Assembly (NCBI GenBank): GCA_026874595.1 | Contig: CM049311.1 | Span: 34,057,676-34,121,675 of the forward strand | Direction: 5' to 3' | DNA from: Sipunculus nudus | Taxonomy: Eukaryota; Annelida; Sipuncula; Golfingiida; Sipunculidae | DNA length: 64,000 nt | Shown here: in pieces, positions 37,475 through 48,382 of the stretch | Layout of the letters: every line of letters starts with the position of its first letter | Position numbering within the stretch: the first letter of the stretch is position 1 | Position numbers and translations under genes: made by a program | The notes under the pieces: model-generated | Database searches by the model: none | What the model was told of the DNA's origin: nothing | What the model saw: the letters and a program-made list of their open reading frames with translations, nothing else

Positions 37475-38201
37475 AATCGTAACTTTCAAAGAGAAAGTAG
37501 CACTACTGTATGATTCAGCGGATTAGAAAAAAATCGTTGATATACTATTTTTATGCTTAATACTCACGCGTGACTCATTGTCAAATCAAGATTATACTCA
37601 GTTAAACAGTACGGCTTTACAATGTTATCATGTGATCGTTTGACAAGCAATTGATGTTAAAACTATTCAACCCTGCATGACTCCGACCTATTGTTGTTTA
37701 GACCCTCAAGGGGATGAGAGTTCGCACATGAATTTTGTTGGAACAATTATTGGACTCCGGCCACTACCTAATACTCTGTGTATATAGTATTAGAATTTGC
37801 TTAATACGACAGGTCACCAGAATCATAAATTATTAACAAACCGGTTCATGAATACAAAACTCATAGAACTGCTTGAAAACAAGACTCATGATTTTCAAAA
37901 ATGCGCCACTTCAATGCAAGTTAGTTGCAAACCTGTTCATTGACTAAAGGTTATTTTATCGTTTATTTTCAAAAGTTTGTCAAAACGGTTATAATTAAAT
38001 GATGGACCAGAAATATTATATCTTTTCCATAGGAATATTATACTTTTTTTATATTTTAAATTACAAATACAATTTTCAAATCTAATCATAACTAAACTTT
38101 GATCACCGAGTACAATTTATTGTTATCAAAAATACGAAATCAGTTTAACGATTTCTTTATCTCTTTATGGTTAACGGTATTGACTTGTTGTTGACTTATG
38201 A
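37475..38201. repeat. Paralogous spacer between copies C and I
   Basis: Similar to the spacers between A and B and between D and E (ATGATTCAGCGGAT, ACAGGTCACC and polyadenylation-side blocks). This puts I in the same relative place as B and E. Confidence 0.7.
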
Positions 38202-38714
38202 ATCAATTGAAAAATTGGGAATTTTCATAAGGTTGTTTGGGTCCCACTGATGAATACTTCCCTATCTCGTGATTGATACCTGGCAACTTGTATGCTACTG
38301 TTTATTTGCTTTACCCCTAGCAACGCAAACATGACACACGCAGACGTGAAGGTCAGATAGCACACATACTATAGGCCAAACCATTTTAATCTTTGATTTT
38401 ATGCTGACAAACGAATAGACGAGAAGAAGAAATATACAAGCGTCAATTGCACAAACTAAGTAACCGTTATACCGAGCAGCCAAGCCATCATGAGGGGTAC
38501 ACGGACATACAGAAGCATACAGGAACCCATGGCGGGCAATGTCAAACTGAATAAGGTTGATACGCCAACAAAATATACTGACAGGATAACATTAATGTCA
38601 GAGACGATTTGGATAAGTAAGAAATGCGCAAACTCTCTACCTAAACAAGGTCTTCATTGGCGTTGCTTCATTTAGTGAACTTAAGCGGTCCGTTCACTGG
38701 TGTGGCGTGCAATT
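38202..38714 (-). pseudogene. Transporter copy I: exon 3 relic
   Basis: Runs from the degraded C-terminal codons (stop-side block near 38202) to the region matching the KNEG-TLLNT part of exon 3 at about 38714. Many indels break the frame, and the WADRYIEVTG segment is largely unreadable. Exons 1 and 2 and the first part of exon 3 are absent. By position it corresponds to B/E in its two-gene unit. Confidence 0.8.
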
Positions 38715-38929
38715 CCTCGTTGGTCCGATGGTATAAACGTGTACCCAGATCAGTTTGTTTTACATATAACCATGGGCTAATGTAATTATTGTTCCCAAGG
38801 TCTATGTTTAACCTCTATCCGTGCAGGTGCCGCCTTCTTAATCTGCGGAAATTTGAATCGAGTGATTATTTTATTTGTTAGGTGCCATTGTCTAACCACT
38901 CCGCTAAAACAGCAGGGCTCTCAGCATTG

Positions 38930-39628
38930 TACGCTCTTTACACAGCCCTTAACCTATAGGGCCACTTCCTATATCGTAAGGCGCTGTTTGTTATGACCTC
39001 GTATCCTGAATTGCAACACCAGAGGGGAGCACTGTATTTTTGTCCAATCAGATGAGACCTTGTGCTGGAAGACAAAGCTAAGCGAGGAATACACGGAGCC
39101 AATCATATTAATTTCTTTTTGAGTGACAGCTCATCCCCCAGCGTAACCGTCTGAACAGGCCACAGGCTCAGAGAGAATTGCCCCTGACGTGGTTTACTAA
39201 GGTCCTTGGGCACATAGAATGCTCGGCCGGTGAGCTGTAGTTCAAACGAAACGTAACAACAAAGGCTGCGTGCACACCTCGCTGGCTGGTTTCAGTTCTG
39301 CAGACAACAGATACATGGCTACGCTAACACAGTCATAATGTCATAATCAAATCGGTCGATGATGCGAGAATGCAGAGGGGGCAATTTAAATTCGACCGGA
39401 AACTCTTCAAGCGGCGCTTGAAGCGCGGCAATGGGCGGAGCCAGGATGCCTGTCGAGTGTTTGTTTATTGGCATCTGATTGGCTGCTTGTCACATCGTAC
39501 GCACGTTTATTTCAGTGGACAACAAACCGCCATCTGGTGTCTAAATATATCATAAACTGTCAAAGCTGGCAGCGTGAAAATCAGTTGCTTCTGTAGAAGC
39601 GCAAGATTTCCGCTGCCTCGGGAGCGTA
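38930..39628. mobile_element. MITE with TACGCTC ends, copy 1 (699 bp)
   Basis: Exact 9-bp flanking repeats TCAGCATTG at 38921-38929 and 39629-39637. The ends TACGCTC and GAGCGTA are inverted. It is similar, in reverse orientation, to 41915-42351. A 9-bp duplication would fit Mutator-like or Merlin-like elements. No transposase is seen. Confidence 0.82.
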
Positions 39629-39790
39629 TCAGCATTGTAACACATTTTTTTCATCCATTTACCAAATCCTATACCATTTATTTTACTGGCATTATCGGTA
39701 AACCTACCAAAGTGGGCAAAACACTTAAACACAAACTCTTTGATCGTAATTACTGCTAGAAGAAATAGTGTCGCATCAAACCCTGCATAT

Positions 39791-40400
39791 TGTTACGGAA
39801 CCTCTTAACAACAGATCACGTAATCGAGACGAGCAAAAATTTTGTTACGGAGATAAAGAAAAATCATATTCCGCAACATTAGGCAGCGTAAATTGTCTAG
39901 GGGAATGAACAAAGAAGTCAGTGTTTTATATATAATTTATTCTTAGAACAATCCTATAGTAACAATACACAAAATCATTACAGTTACACAGAAAAACAAT
40001 AATAAAAATGTCAGTACCAGAGTTCGGATCCTAGGCTTTGACTCTGGATACAGCCACTGTTACAGCTCAACAAGAGTCCTTTAACATAAGTAATTCACGT
40101 GAAGAGTTCAAATAAAACTTCTCAAAGAACAATCCGATTTAATCGCGAAAACAAATAGTTGTAATCCAAAAGTGAAGTTCTGGTAATAATCCCAAAGGCA
40201 CACTGAAGACAATCTGTATATAAAATCTGTATAAAATCCGTAGAATATCTTCAAGTTCTGCAGTTATCGGAAAGATCCCAAAACTGACGAGAGAGTCACA
40301 CTCTTCCGTGTCCGCTGGTATTTTTTCTCTCTGTTGGCTCTAAACACAGCCCCTATATATAGCTTTTTCACCCGAAGCCCAGAAACTTCCATATTCACGA
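39791..40400 (-). mobile_element. LTR-like element copy 2 (3'-truncated on + strand)
   Basis: Starts TGTTACGGAACC like copy 1 and follows copies 1 and 3 through the promoter-like block (TATATATAGGGGCTGTGTTT on the - strand), then ends near 40400 before the expected right terminus. Confidence 0.55.
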
Positions 40401-40443
40401 ACTTGCATGATTTTCTCTGATCTTTTCCCTTAAACAAAAGTAA

Positions 40444-41000
40444 AGCTTATATCCAGTTTGGATCTATGTTAGGAGCAAGATCCTCTTTTGTAAGATGACG
40501 ATCATAATAATTGGTTAAAAGCAACAGCAGTTTTTTTTGCAAAATAATTTTAAAGAAGAAGAAACCAGTTTGTTTTTCTTCCGATTCTGTTTCACTGGAA
40601 CACCAGACGTTTCGTCCGGACTGGCTTGGTACGATGAACAGGACATATAGTCTAGGACGGTCTGGTCGAAAAACCAAGACGTTTCGTCTAGACCCTTTGA
40701 CAAGATCCTCTTTTGTAAGATTACGATCATAATATTTGGTAAAGGGCAAAAATCGAAACCGAAACAATTTGCATACCACGTCCAGTAACTATCATATGAA
40801 GGAAAACGGAAAACTACAGTGTTTTTGCAAAATAAATTTGTAGTGGTAAAGAAGAAGAAAACAGTTTATATTTCGTACGAGTCTGATTCAATGAAACACC
40901 TGATGTTTCGTCCAGACTGGCTTAGTAAGAAGAATAGGACATATCGTCTAGGACGGTCTGGTCGAAAACCAAGACGTTTCATCTAGACAGTTATAATCGA
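40444..41000. repeat. Two imperfect tandem units beside pseudogene F
   Basis: AAGATCCTCTTTTGTAAGAT occurs near 40477 and 40702. GAAGAAGAAAxCAGTTT and GACGTTTCGTCxxGAC blocks also recur, about 300 bp apart. Related sequence flanks pseudogene G (53120-53500), so it is part of the F/G duplication. Confidence 0.55.
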
Positions 41001-41061
41001 AGGGACTCATGCTATTGCCTGAATGGATGATATCATGCAATTTGTTTTACGCTATGTCTCC

Positions 41062-42548
41062 TTAGTTGATAAGAGGAGGTGCTAATAGTCCAGTTCCTGT
41101 TCATCTCCAGTGCCTTTCTTTGTTTCTGTTCCTTTTGATTTGTATCTGCCTCTAGGAAGCCGCAAACAACCTGCAGGTGAACTCACCCTGCACATGTACT
41201 GAATAAAACACATTCTGTTGTCCCTGTCTCTGAAACAAGACTCCACTGAGCCACTTTGGTGGCAAACATCCCGGACGCGATACCAGTGTCAATGATGCAC
41301 ACCACAAACCCCGTCACCTCTATATTACGGTCCGCCCACCCATAATAGAGGGGTACACGGGTGATTCGATAAATGATGAACCACAGGTCTATACCCATAA
41401 CATGATCCGCGAAGTTAATCCCAGAAATGTCAGCCCCCGTGAATTGGTAATCAGAAATATCATATTCACGTGAAGAACAATTTTTTTGGCAAGGAATCTG
41501 CTACCACACCGACATCTGTACGACCTAAGGTATGATAACGTGCCTACGTTCTTTGAAAATGCAATTTGCCATCTACTGCTGTAGCAAAATATATATGATA
41601 AACGAGTTATTTCGTGTGACAATGCTAAAATAAACAAAAATACCGACTGATTATTATGAACACACCGAAGCGTCTTTTACCGCTCTTTACCGGGCCGAGG
41701 GAAAACATTTCCTTCATTGATTTTCGGTCCGTGTCTAAAGTCAAACCTGTTGGGAACTAAATATGAAGAAAGCCAACGCGAAAAGATATCTAATCACTCC
41801 AGTTAACAGACATAGTGCGAAAACGAGGCTTTCTTCAGTAGTTTTCTTGTAATTGGCTTAGGTGACCTATTCCGATAATGGTGTTATTAGAAGTTCGCCA
41901 GCTTACCACACTAGTACGCTCCCGGGGCAGCGGGAATCTTGCGCTGCCTGCTATGCCGTTTATGATGCTTTTAAACACCAGGTGGCTTGTCTGCTGAAAA
42001 AAAAACTGCTGATGTGACTTGCAGCCAATTAAATGCAAATCACCAAACACTCGACAGGCATCAGGCTCCGCCCAGAAACGACGTGTAGGGTCCTTCTCTC
42101 TGAGCCTATTGCCTATTCAAACGGTTGCCGGGGCCATGAGATGTCATTCAAAACGAAATGAACAGCATTAGCTCTGTGTATTCCTCGCTTGGCTGGTAAA
42201 CCGTTTTGTCAACAGCACAGGGTCTCATCTGATTGGACCAAAATACAGTGCTCCCCTCTGGTGTAGAGATTCAGGATACGAGGTCATAACAAACAGCGCT
42301 CACGATATAGGTAGTAAGCTTATAGGTAAAGCGCTGTGTAAAGAGCGTACGTACCACACTAGGGGATCATAGGAATATGACCCTGATATGTTATGAGTTA
42401 GTGATATTTTGACGGTCTTGCAAAGAAATGTTGGAATGTTGGAAAACCACCGGTCCCAGTATTTGTCCGAATGTGTAGGCCGTGTGAAGCACGTGGATCG
42501 GAGGTGGCGCCCTCTCTGCCCACATGGCGATACAGATCGAACAACAAA
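41062..42548 (-). pseudogene. Transporter copy F: exon 3 pseudogene interrupted by a MITE
   Basis: Exon 3 only. The 5' piece (about 42548-42363) reads a CIAMWAERAPPP-like start and TFGQILGPV, closer to H than to B/C/E. The 3' piece (41914-41062) holds fragments including WADRNIEVTGFVVCIIDTGI. The reading frame is broken by several indels and by the MITE at 41915-42351. Exons 1 and 2 are not found. Confidence 0.8.
41915..42351. mobile_element. MITE with TACGCTC ends, copy 2 (437 bp)
   Basis: Inserted in pseudogene F between repeats TACCACACTAG at 41904-41914 and 42352-42362. The related pseudogene G has this site once (TACCACACAAGAGG near 54431). Inverted relative to copy 1 and internally shorter. 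Confidence 0.82.
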
Positions 42549-42778
42549 CTGAAATAAAGCAATGGAATAAACTTGAGCATTTATCAGAAGTTTGATTATA
42601 CTCTCATTGGAAAAATTAGGGAACTTGAGTAATCTTCTGTACCGTGTATAAAGTGTGCATGAGAAAAGATTTGCGTAAGAAATTGCCTGCAGTATTTTTT
42701 TTTTTTTTTTTGGTGGAGGTAACCAGCCTCCATTTTTTATGTTCTCTTGTCTCATTTTGAATGTAAGTATGTATATCT

Positions 42779-42895
42779 GCAGAGTTCCTTATCGGCTTGG
42801 GACTACCAGACACGGCGGTAGCTCTCGCTTCCTGTATCACTTTTGTATCCGGTTGTCTGCCAGGTCTGGTGTCTACCGCACCTGCGGGTCCATGG
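42779..42895. repeat. Dispersed repeat, copy 2
   Basis: Similar to 30551-30655; lies just outside the 3' flank of the D unit. Confidence 0.4.
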
Positions 42896-42899
42896 TACA

Positions 42900-44421
42900 T
42901 AAAGGTACACTGTCAATTGACTTAAACAAGACCAATCGTTAGCTTTTTAGTATACTTTCTAACAAAAGCAAACATGCGCGAGAAAAATTCCATTTTAACT
43001 CAGCCTATTAGTAAACCCCTCCGTATGTTTGTTGGATTTCTGACCGCATAATAACAGTCATGGCTCGTGCGGGTTCCTGGACGCAGCAAAATTGTACTCG
43101 ATACAGGAAATGACTCATTACCATAGAGACGGAGTTACCGTATTGGTTTTGTATTCTCCTCTGTTTATCAATCATTCGTAGCTAAATGTTAAGGTTATGG
43201 GCTGTTCACCAAAATTCGAATGCAACATAATAGAAGACCACTGCGATACATTCCTCAATATTGCTTGCATCACGACGCAAGTAGGCTTATCAGCCCTATT
43301 ATCAGTGCCTACTGAGTCGGGTTGTAACGGCTAGCGTCGATCAGGTGTGAAGTAACTGATTAAAAACAATTACTCTATTCACACTGAGCACAAATTCGAA
43401 CTGCCATACACCCGAATCCAATTAACAGCCTGCATTCCCCACTCACCTTCATGCGTGCAACCTTAAGGGACTAAATAATTAGCAGCAATACATGCTCTTC
43501 TTTTCCCGATCGCTCTCATCGATTAAACACACGCGCAAATAAATTGAACGGGTGACGTGATGGTATACTATGGGGCACTGTTCCTCTGACATTATTCGTT
43601 CGTACAAAGCAGCCCGATGTTGCTGCAACACCTTTGTTATTTTCCTTCATCTTCAACCAAATATAAAGTCCGTTCGTGGCACATGGCACAGGATAGTTTA
43701 TATAGTTAAGCATTTCCATACAGCAACTGTGGTACTGTCGCGAACGTGCAAAGACATTGCTAATTTGCCTCAGTGCCACACACGGTTGGTTGTGGACACG
43801 GGTGAAACAGTTATAAGCCCCAACAGGATAAAATTACTGAAATGACAAACGGTTATTTCATATTTCATGGCATATACTTGATACCATGACCTGTACCCGT
43901 ATAGGGTAACACTGACGCAATTTTGGGGCAGTGACAGAGGCTTAAATAAATGTCTACGATCTGTATTTTAGTTCAGGGGTAAGAGTACAAGGGGATGTAT
44001 TTGCAGAAATTAATGTGAATTATCAAGTGCCGGTAATAAAGATAAGTACAGTCCCCGCTGACAGGCCACGCCTGTTAATCAGTGATGTTCCTTCCACCGC
44101 TAGAAAATAGCTAACCAATAAGAAACTGATCACTCTGTTGTTTCTCGAGGAGTGGATACGTGGTACTGCATACATCACATATGGGGTTGGCATATGAATT
44201 AACATGATATTTCTTCCAATTGATACCCTTTAATGTGAGAAACGTATTTTTGTGACAAGATAGATATAAAACACAACCATAAGATAAAGATTTTTTTAAG
44301 GTCAATTTTACGATTTTCGACAATTATTCTACAGTTTCTGTCATTAGTTATACAAAAACAGATCAATGCTTCTAACATAACATCTACTTTGGGTAACTGT
44401 ATTAAGCTGACCCACATCCAA
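42900..44421. repeat. 3' flank of copy D, shared with copies A and C
   Basis: 42920-43332 is similar to 35190-35620 (beside C), and 43248-43372 to 9826-9950 (beside A). In C the flank runs straight into the stop codon; here about 1.08 kb (43333-44413) intervenes, with no gene recognised in it. Confidence 0.65.
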
Positions 44422-46440
44422 TTAATTAATAAGCGGAAAAGTCTCATCCGGTTCCGTTTAGCAACGCCAAAACGGCACACGTAGAGGTGAAGATCAGATA
44501 GTAAACATACTGTGGGCCAATTAAACCTCTGAATTAGTACTCCACTGACAAACTGAAAGACGAAGCCGCCGAGACCGACACCATTACCAATGACACAAAC
44601 CACAAGCCCTGTCACCTCGATGTACCGATCGGCCCACGCCATTATAGCGGGGTACACGGGGGTCGAGAAGAAAGACGAACAACAAACTAAAACCCACAAC
44701 ATAGTGGGCGATGTCAAACCTAAAAAAAAATGTTAAGGCGCCCACACATATGATCTGCAGGATAACATTTATGTGCAGGAAGATTTTGATAGGAAAGAAA
44801 TAGGCATATATTTCACCTAATCCTTGGATTATTGTACTGCTTACTAAAAACATGATATTTAGTAATTCTCCTTCATTTTTAAGAGGTCCGTTCACTGCTG
44901 TGGCGTACAGGTACACATCTAGAGAATTGGTCACAATGACATTTGTGAAGTAGGAGTAGAGTAAGCTGATAATTATGTACGTGCCATACCCAATCCTTCC
45001 ACCGGCCACGGCAGCGAGGGAAAGCTTTCTCTCCTTAATTTTCTTGTCGTGTCTAAAGTGAGGCCTGGTGGTACTGACACATAGGCAAACACGAAGAACG
45101 CAATGGATACAACACAATCCGTACCCCCTGTGATTAGATACGGCATAAATATAACGGTCTGATCAGTATGGTTGCTGACCGATATTTCAGTGATCTGGGA
45201 CATAAACAGATATGGGAGTACCAGCACCCCTTGAACAGATGAATTCCATTACTGCCGTGTTCCGTTATAAACGGTTCCGAGATGACTGGGCTCAATACCA
45301 GACCTAGGGTGAAGGCCGTATGAAGTACGTGGATCGGTAGTGGCGACCTTTCTTTCTACATAGCAATGCAAGTTGAGCTCTACACTGTTGTATAAACATT
45401 AAAATACATAGAATAGATCAAGTGAATCAATTTGCATAGACATGTTTTAATGGATAAACGTACATTGGGTCGTAATTATACATGAGTTGTTGTGTGTGTT
45501 TTTCCCAATTGACGGCTAATGTTATATACCTCAAACATATTTAAACAAACTTCGCATTTAGCACAAATTTACTGCACTTTAAATGATATTTGTATACACT
45601 TTAAACGTTTGATCTATGAAGTTGAAAAGAAAACTTACCAACATTCATGGCACCATGGCCTATATCCTGTGCTGTCCCGAATGCTTCTATATTTCCTATC
45701 CAAGGTGCGACACCAGCTCCTCCTCCTGTCAATAGTGAGAATGCCATGAACCAGTCCATGAGCTTCCGATAGCGCTCGCTGATGAAAACCCCGGCAAAGG
45801 AATCGAAGAACACCCCGATCGCTCCTATCATAACAGCCTTGGCATAGTCTTCATAGTTACTATGGTACAGGTCCTGCATATCTAACATTGTCGAACTAAC
45901 AAGTCCAACATAAAAAAAATGAAAAAAATATACATATAAATCAAGTCGCATCTGTGGCTGCTGTGGTTATATTTTAGAGTTATGTATCATCCGCTTCAGG
46001 AATTTGCGTTTGAAATAACCTATATTTAATTAACAGGATGCTTACGGTGAGTAAAATCATAGATTTAATTTATTACAATACAGTGAAACCTGTGTTATTA
46101 GACCACCTGTTGGACTGTGAAAAACAGGTCTTAATTCACAGGTGGTCTTATTGGACATCTCAGTTATAACCAACATAAAGGCTTTTGAACCACTCAAGGG
46201 TGGACCCAATATACAGGTGGACCTTTTATACAGGTGGTCTTTCAGACAGGTTCCACCGTATATATATATATATATATATATACACATGTATATACTTCAT
46301 CAGTATGGTAAAACTTACCAAAAATATGTAAAATAATGGCATAAAACAAGTCTTCATGAATCTATAGCGACGGGCAAAAGTTGACAACGCTGGATCATTT
46401 GACCTCTGCCGGGCATCATTCGCTTCCTCTGTTAGTTCAT
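44422..46440 (-). pseudogene. Transporter copy D: disabled MFSD4/NaGLT1-like gene
   Basis: All three exons can be placed: about 46440-46319, 45916-45639 and 45384-44422. Lesions: exon 1 hits TAA two codons after the ATG after a 1-base loss; the exon 2 acceptor CAG|GG has become CAT|TT; loop motifs are altered (DSFAGV, SERYRKL); TGG has become TAG in IAMW; frameshifts occur near 45030 (EMLSP region), 44728 (A-run) and 44521 (TTAA insertion); about 90 bp encoding the polar C-terminal tail is deleted near 44460. It most resembles C in exon 1. Confidence 0.9.
46081..46258. mobile_element. Tigger/pogo-like MITE in intron 1 of copy D
   Basis: 178 bp, flanked by TA on both sides (46079-46080, 46259-46260). 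Ends CAGTGAAACCTGTG and, inverted, CGGTGGAACCTGTCTG, each followed by GACCACCTGT. Orthologous to 15563-15739. Followed by a short (TA)n tract to 46281. Confidence 0.8.
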
Positions 46441-47185
46441 GATCGTAACATGCACTTAGATAGTGGAACTACAGTATGATTCAGCGGATCAGAAAACCCA
46501 TTGATTTACTATTTCGAGTTAAATACTCAAGCGTGCACAGTAACATCGGTATTATACTCGGTATAAACATTTCGGCAACACATATTATCATGTGTACGTT
46601 TCGCTAGCAGTATTGATATCAACACTATTCAGTCCCTGGCTATTGATATATATAGGACCTGAAGGGGTGAGAGTTTGCACACGGGTTTTGCTGCAACAAT
46701 TATTGGAATTCACCACTTCATAATCTGTGTATACAGGGTTAGAATCTGCTTAATATGACAGGTCACCGGACATAGGAGCATCGATTATTAGAAAACTGGT
46801 TAAAGGTTACAGAACATAGAGAACTGATAGTATGCAAGAACAAATTTAATACTAGGTAGGGTCACCCTGCTTCTGAAGAAGGATGATTTTGAAATTTTAG
46901 ATGCAAGTTTTTAGAAGGTTACAAAACTCTTCATTGATTGGATGACATTTTATTGGTTAGATTTTTTAAGGTTTTGTTATAATTCTTATCATAAAATCAT
47001 TGGATTATCGACGGATGGCCGTATTTATATTATGTCCGATTATTAGTACTTTGAAAATTTTCTCTCATTAACAAATCTATCACATTTGTATGAACATACC
47101 GGATTTATAAATTACAAATACAATTTTAAAATTTGAATTAAACAAAACTTTGATCACCCAGCACAATTTATTGCCATCAAAGATA
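46441..47185. repeat. Paralogous spacer between copies D and E
   Basis: Matches the A-B and C-I spacers. It contains the old polyadenylation block (AATAAA on the - strand at 47167-47172) that in copy B lies about 95 nt past the stop codon. Confidence 0.7.
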
Positions 47186-48302
47186 CAGTAAAACCCCACT
47201 AACGCGACCACGTGCGGGACCGGGCAAAGTGGCCGTGTTAGCGGGATGTCGTGTTTAGCGGGATGCTTATACATTAGTCTGCCAATATTAACGCAGGCGT
47301 TAATATGGTAATTTCAAGTTAATAGTAAATTGTTGTCCCTGTTCAATTTTAAATTTTAAATATAAAAGAACAAAATAAATAAAAACACATGAAAATGATT
47401 AAAAAGTTTTATTCACAACGAAATAAAAAACACAAATGAAACAAATAGATTGACTAAGCCAAATTACAAGTCTATTGGCATTGATTAAATGTACAATCTA
47501 CACTCGTCCAAAATATGCTTTGACTGTGTCTTCAACTTGACAGTTATTTAAAGTGCTTTAGTTTGCAGTTTGCAGGTTTTCCAATTGTTGACTCATTGAC
47601 TGCCATAAATCAGGACAGGACTCCTGGCAGAATTCTTTCAGTTTATCAGCAATGAACAAAATGAACACATCAAATTCTAAGTGTTATTTATATGGTTCCT
47701 CCTTGATCATTGAAATTTGATTTGTCACAGTTTTAGTTTACTCACCTGAATGTATCGGTGTTGTGTCAATGTTGTTAACCAAACTCCTTTTTTTCAATAT
47801 GTTAAATGCTATTCTAACAGCCGTACTCAACAAACAATGTAACGGACCATGAAGTCAAATATCTCTTGATGCGTGTAGTTTGGCTAACAGGTTGGGCAGA
47901 AGAAAGCGGGCTTTCCCACGTGCCCGGCTAATTAATCACAAGCTATTATCAAATTCCAAGCTGGGCGATGAGCGTGTCCCCTCTTCGACGGCCCCGGTCG
48001 CCACGGGCAGTGGTCGTAATAGGGCTTATTAATAACCGGCTTTTATCTTAGTCCAAGCTGGGCGATGAGCGTGTCATCTGCTCAACGGGCCGCTGTCGCC
48101 ATTGGCCAGTGGTCGTGGATACGGCTGCTCGTCTGAAAGTCGGGACCAAAAAAGGTGGTCGTTAGTCGTAATAGCGAGGTGGTCGTGTTACCAAAGATTT
48201 TGATATGATATTTTGTAATTTACAATTCTGGGACCAAGAAAAGTGGTCGTGTTAGCGGGCTGGTGCGTGAAAACGGGGTAGTCGTCATGCGGGAGTTAAC
48301 TG
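47186..48302. mobile_element. Tigger/pogo-like element (1.1 kb) beyond the 3' end of copy E
   Basis: TA lies outside both ends (47184-47185, 48303-48304). The ends are CAGTAAAACCCCACTAACGC and, inverted, CAGTTAACTCCCGCATGACG, with GTGTTAGCGGG-type inner blocks on both sides. The same locus beside copy B reads across the empty TA site (near 19371). No transposase ORF is seen. Confidence 0.82.
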
Positions 48303-48363
48303 TACTAAATCAGATCAACGATTTGTTTTTATAATCTGTTATGGTTCACTGTAATTGTTTTGT

Positions 48364-48369
48364 TTTATT
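48364..48369 (-). terminator. Candidate polyadenylation signal of transporter E
   Basis: AATAAA on the - strand 14-19 nt past the stop codon. Copy B has TTTTGTTTTT here, so this signal is specific to E and could replace the one displaced by the Tigger-like insertion. Confidence 0.35.
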
Positions 48370-48382
48370 TTTGAATAATGAA

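Noticed and set aside
42300-42755. 151-codon ORF on the - strand
   Set aside because: It is part of pseudogene F exon 3 in a shifted frame plus MITE and intron sequence, not a separate gene.
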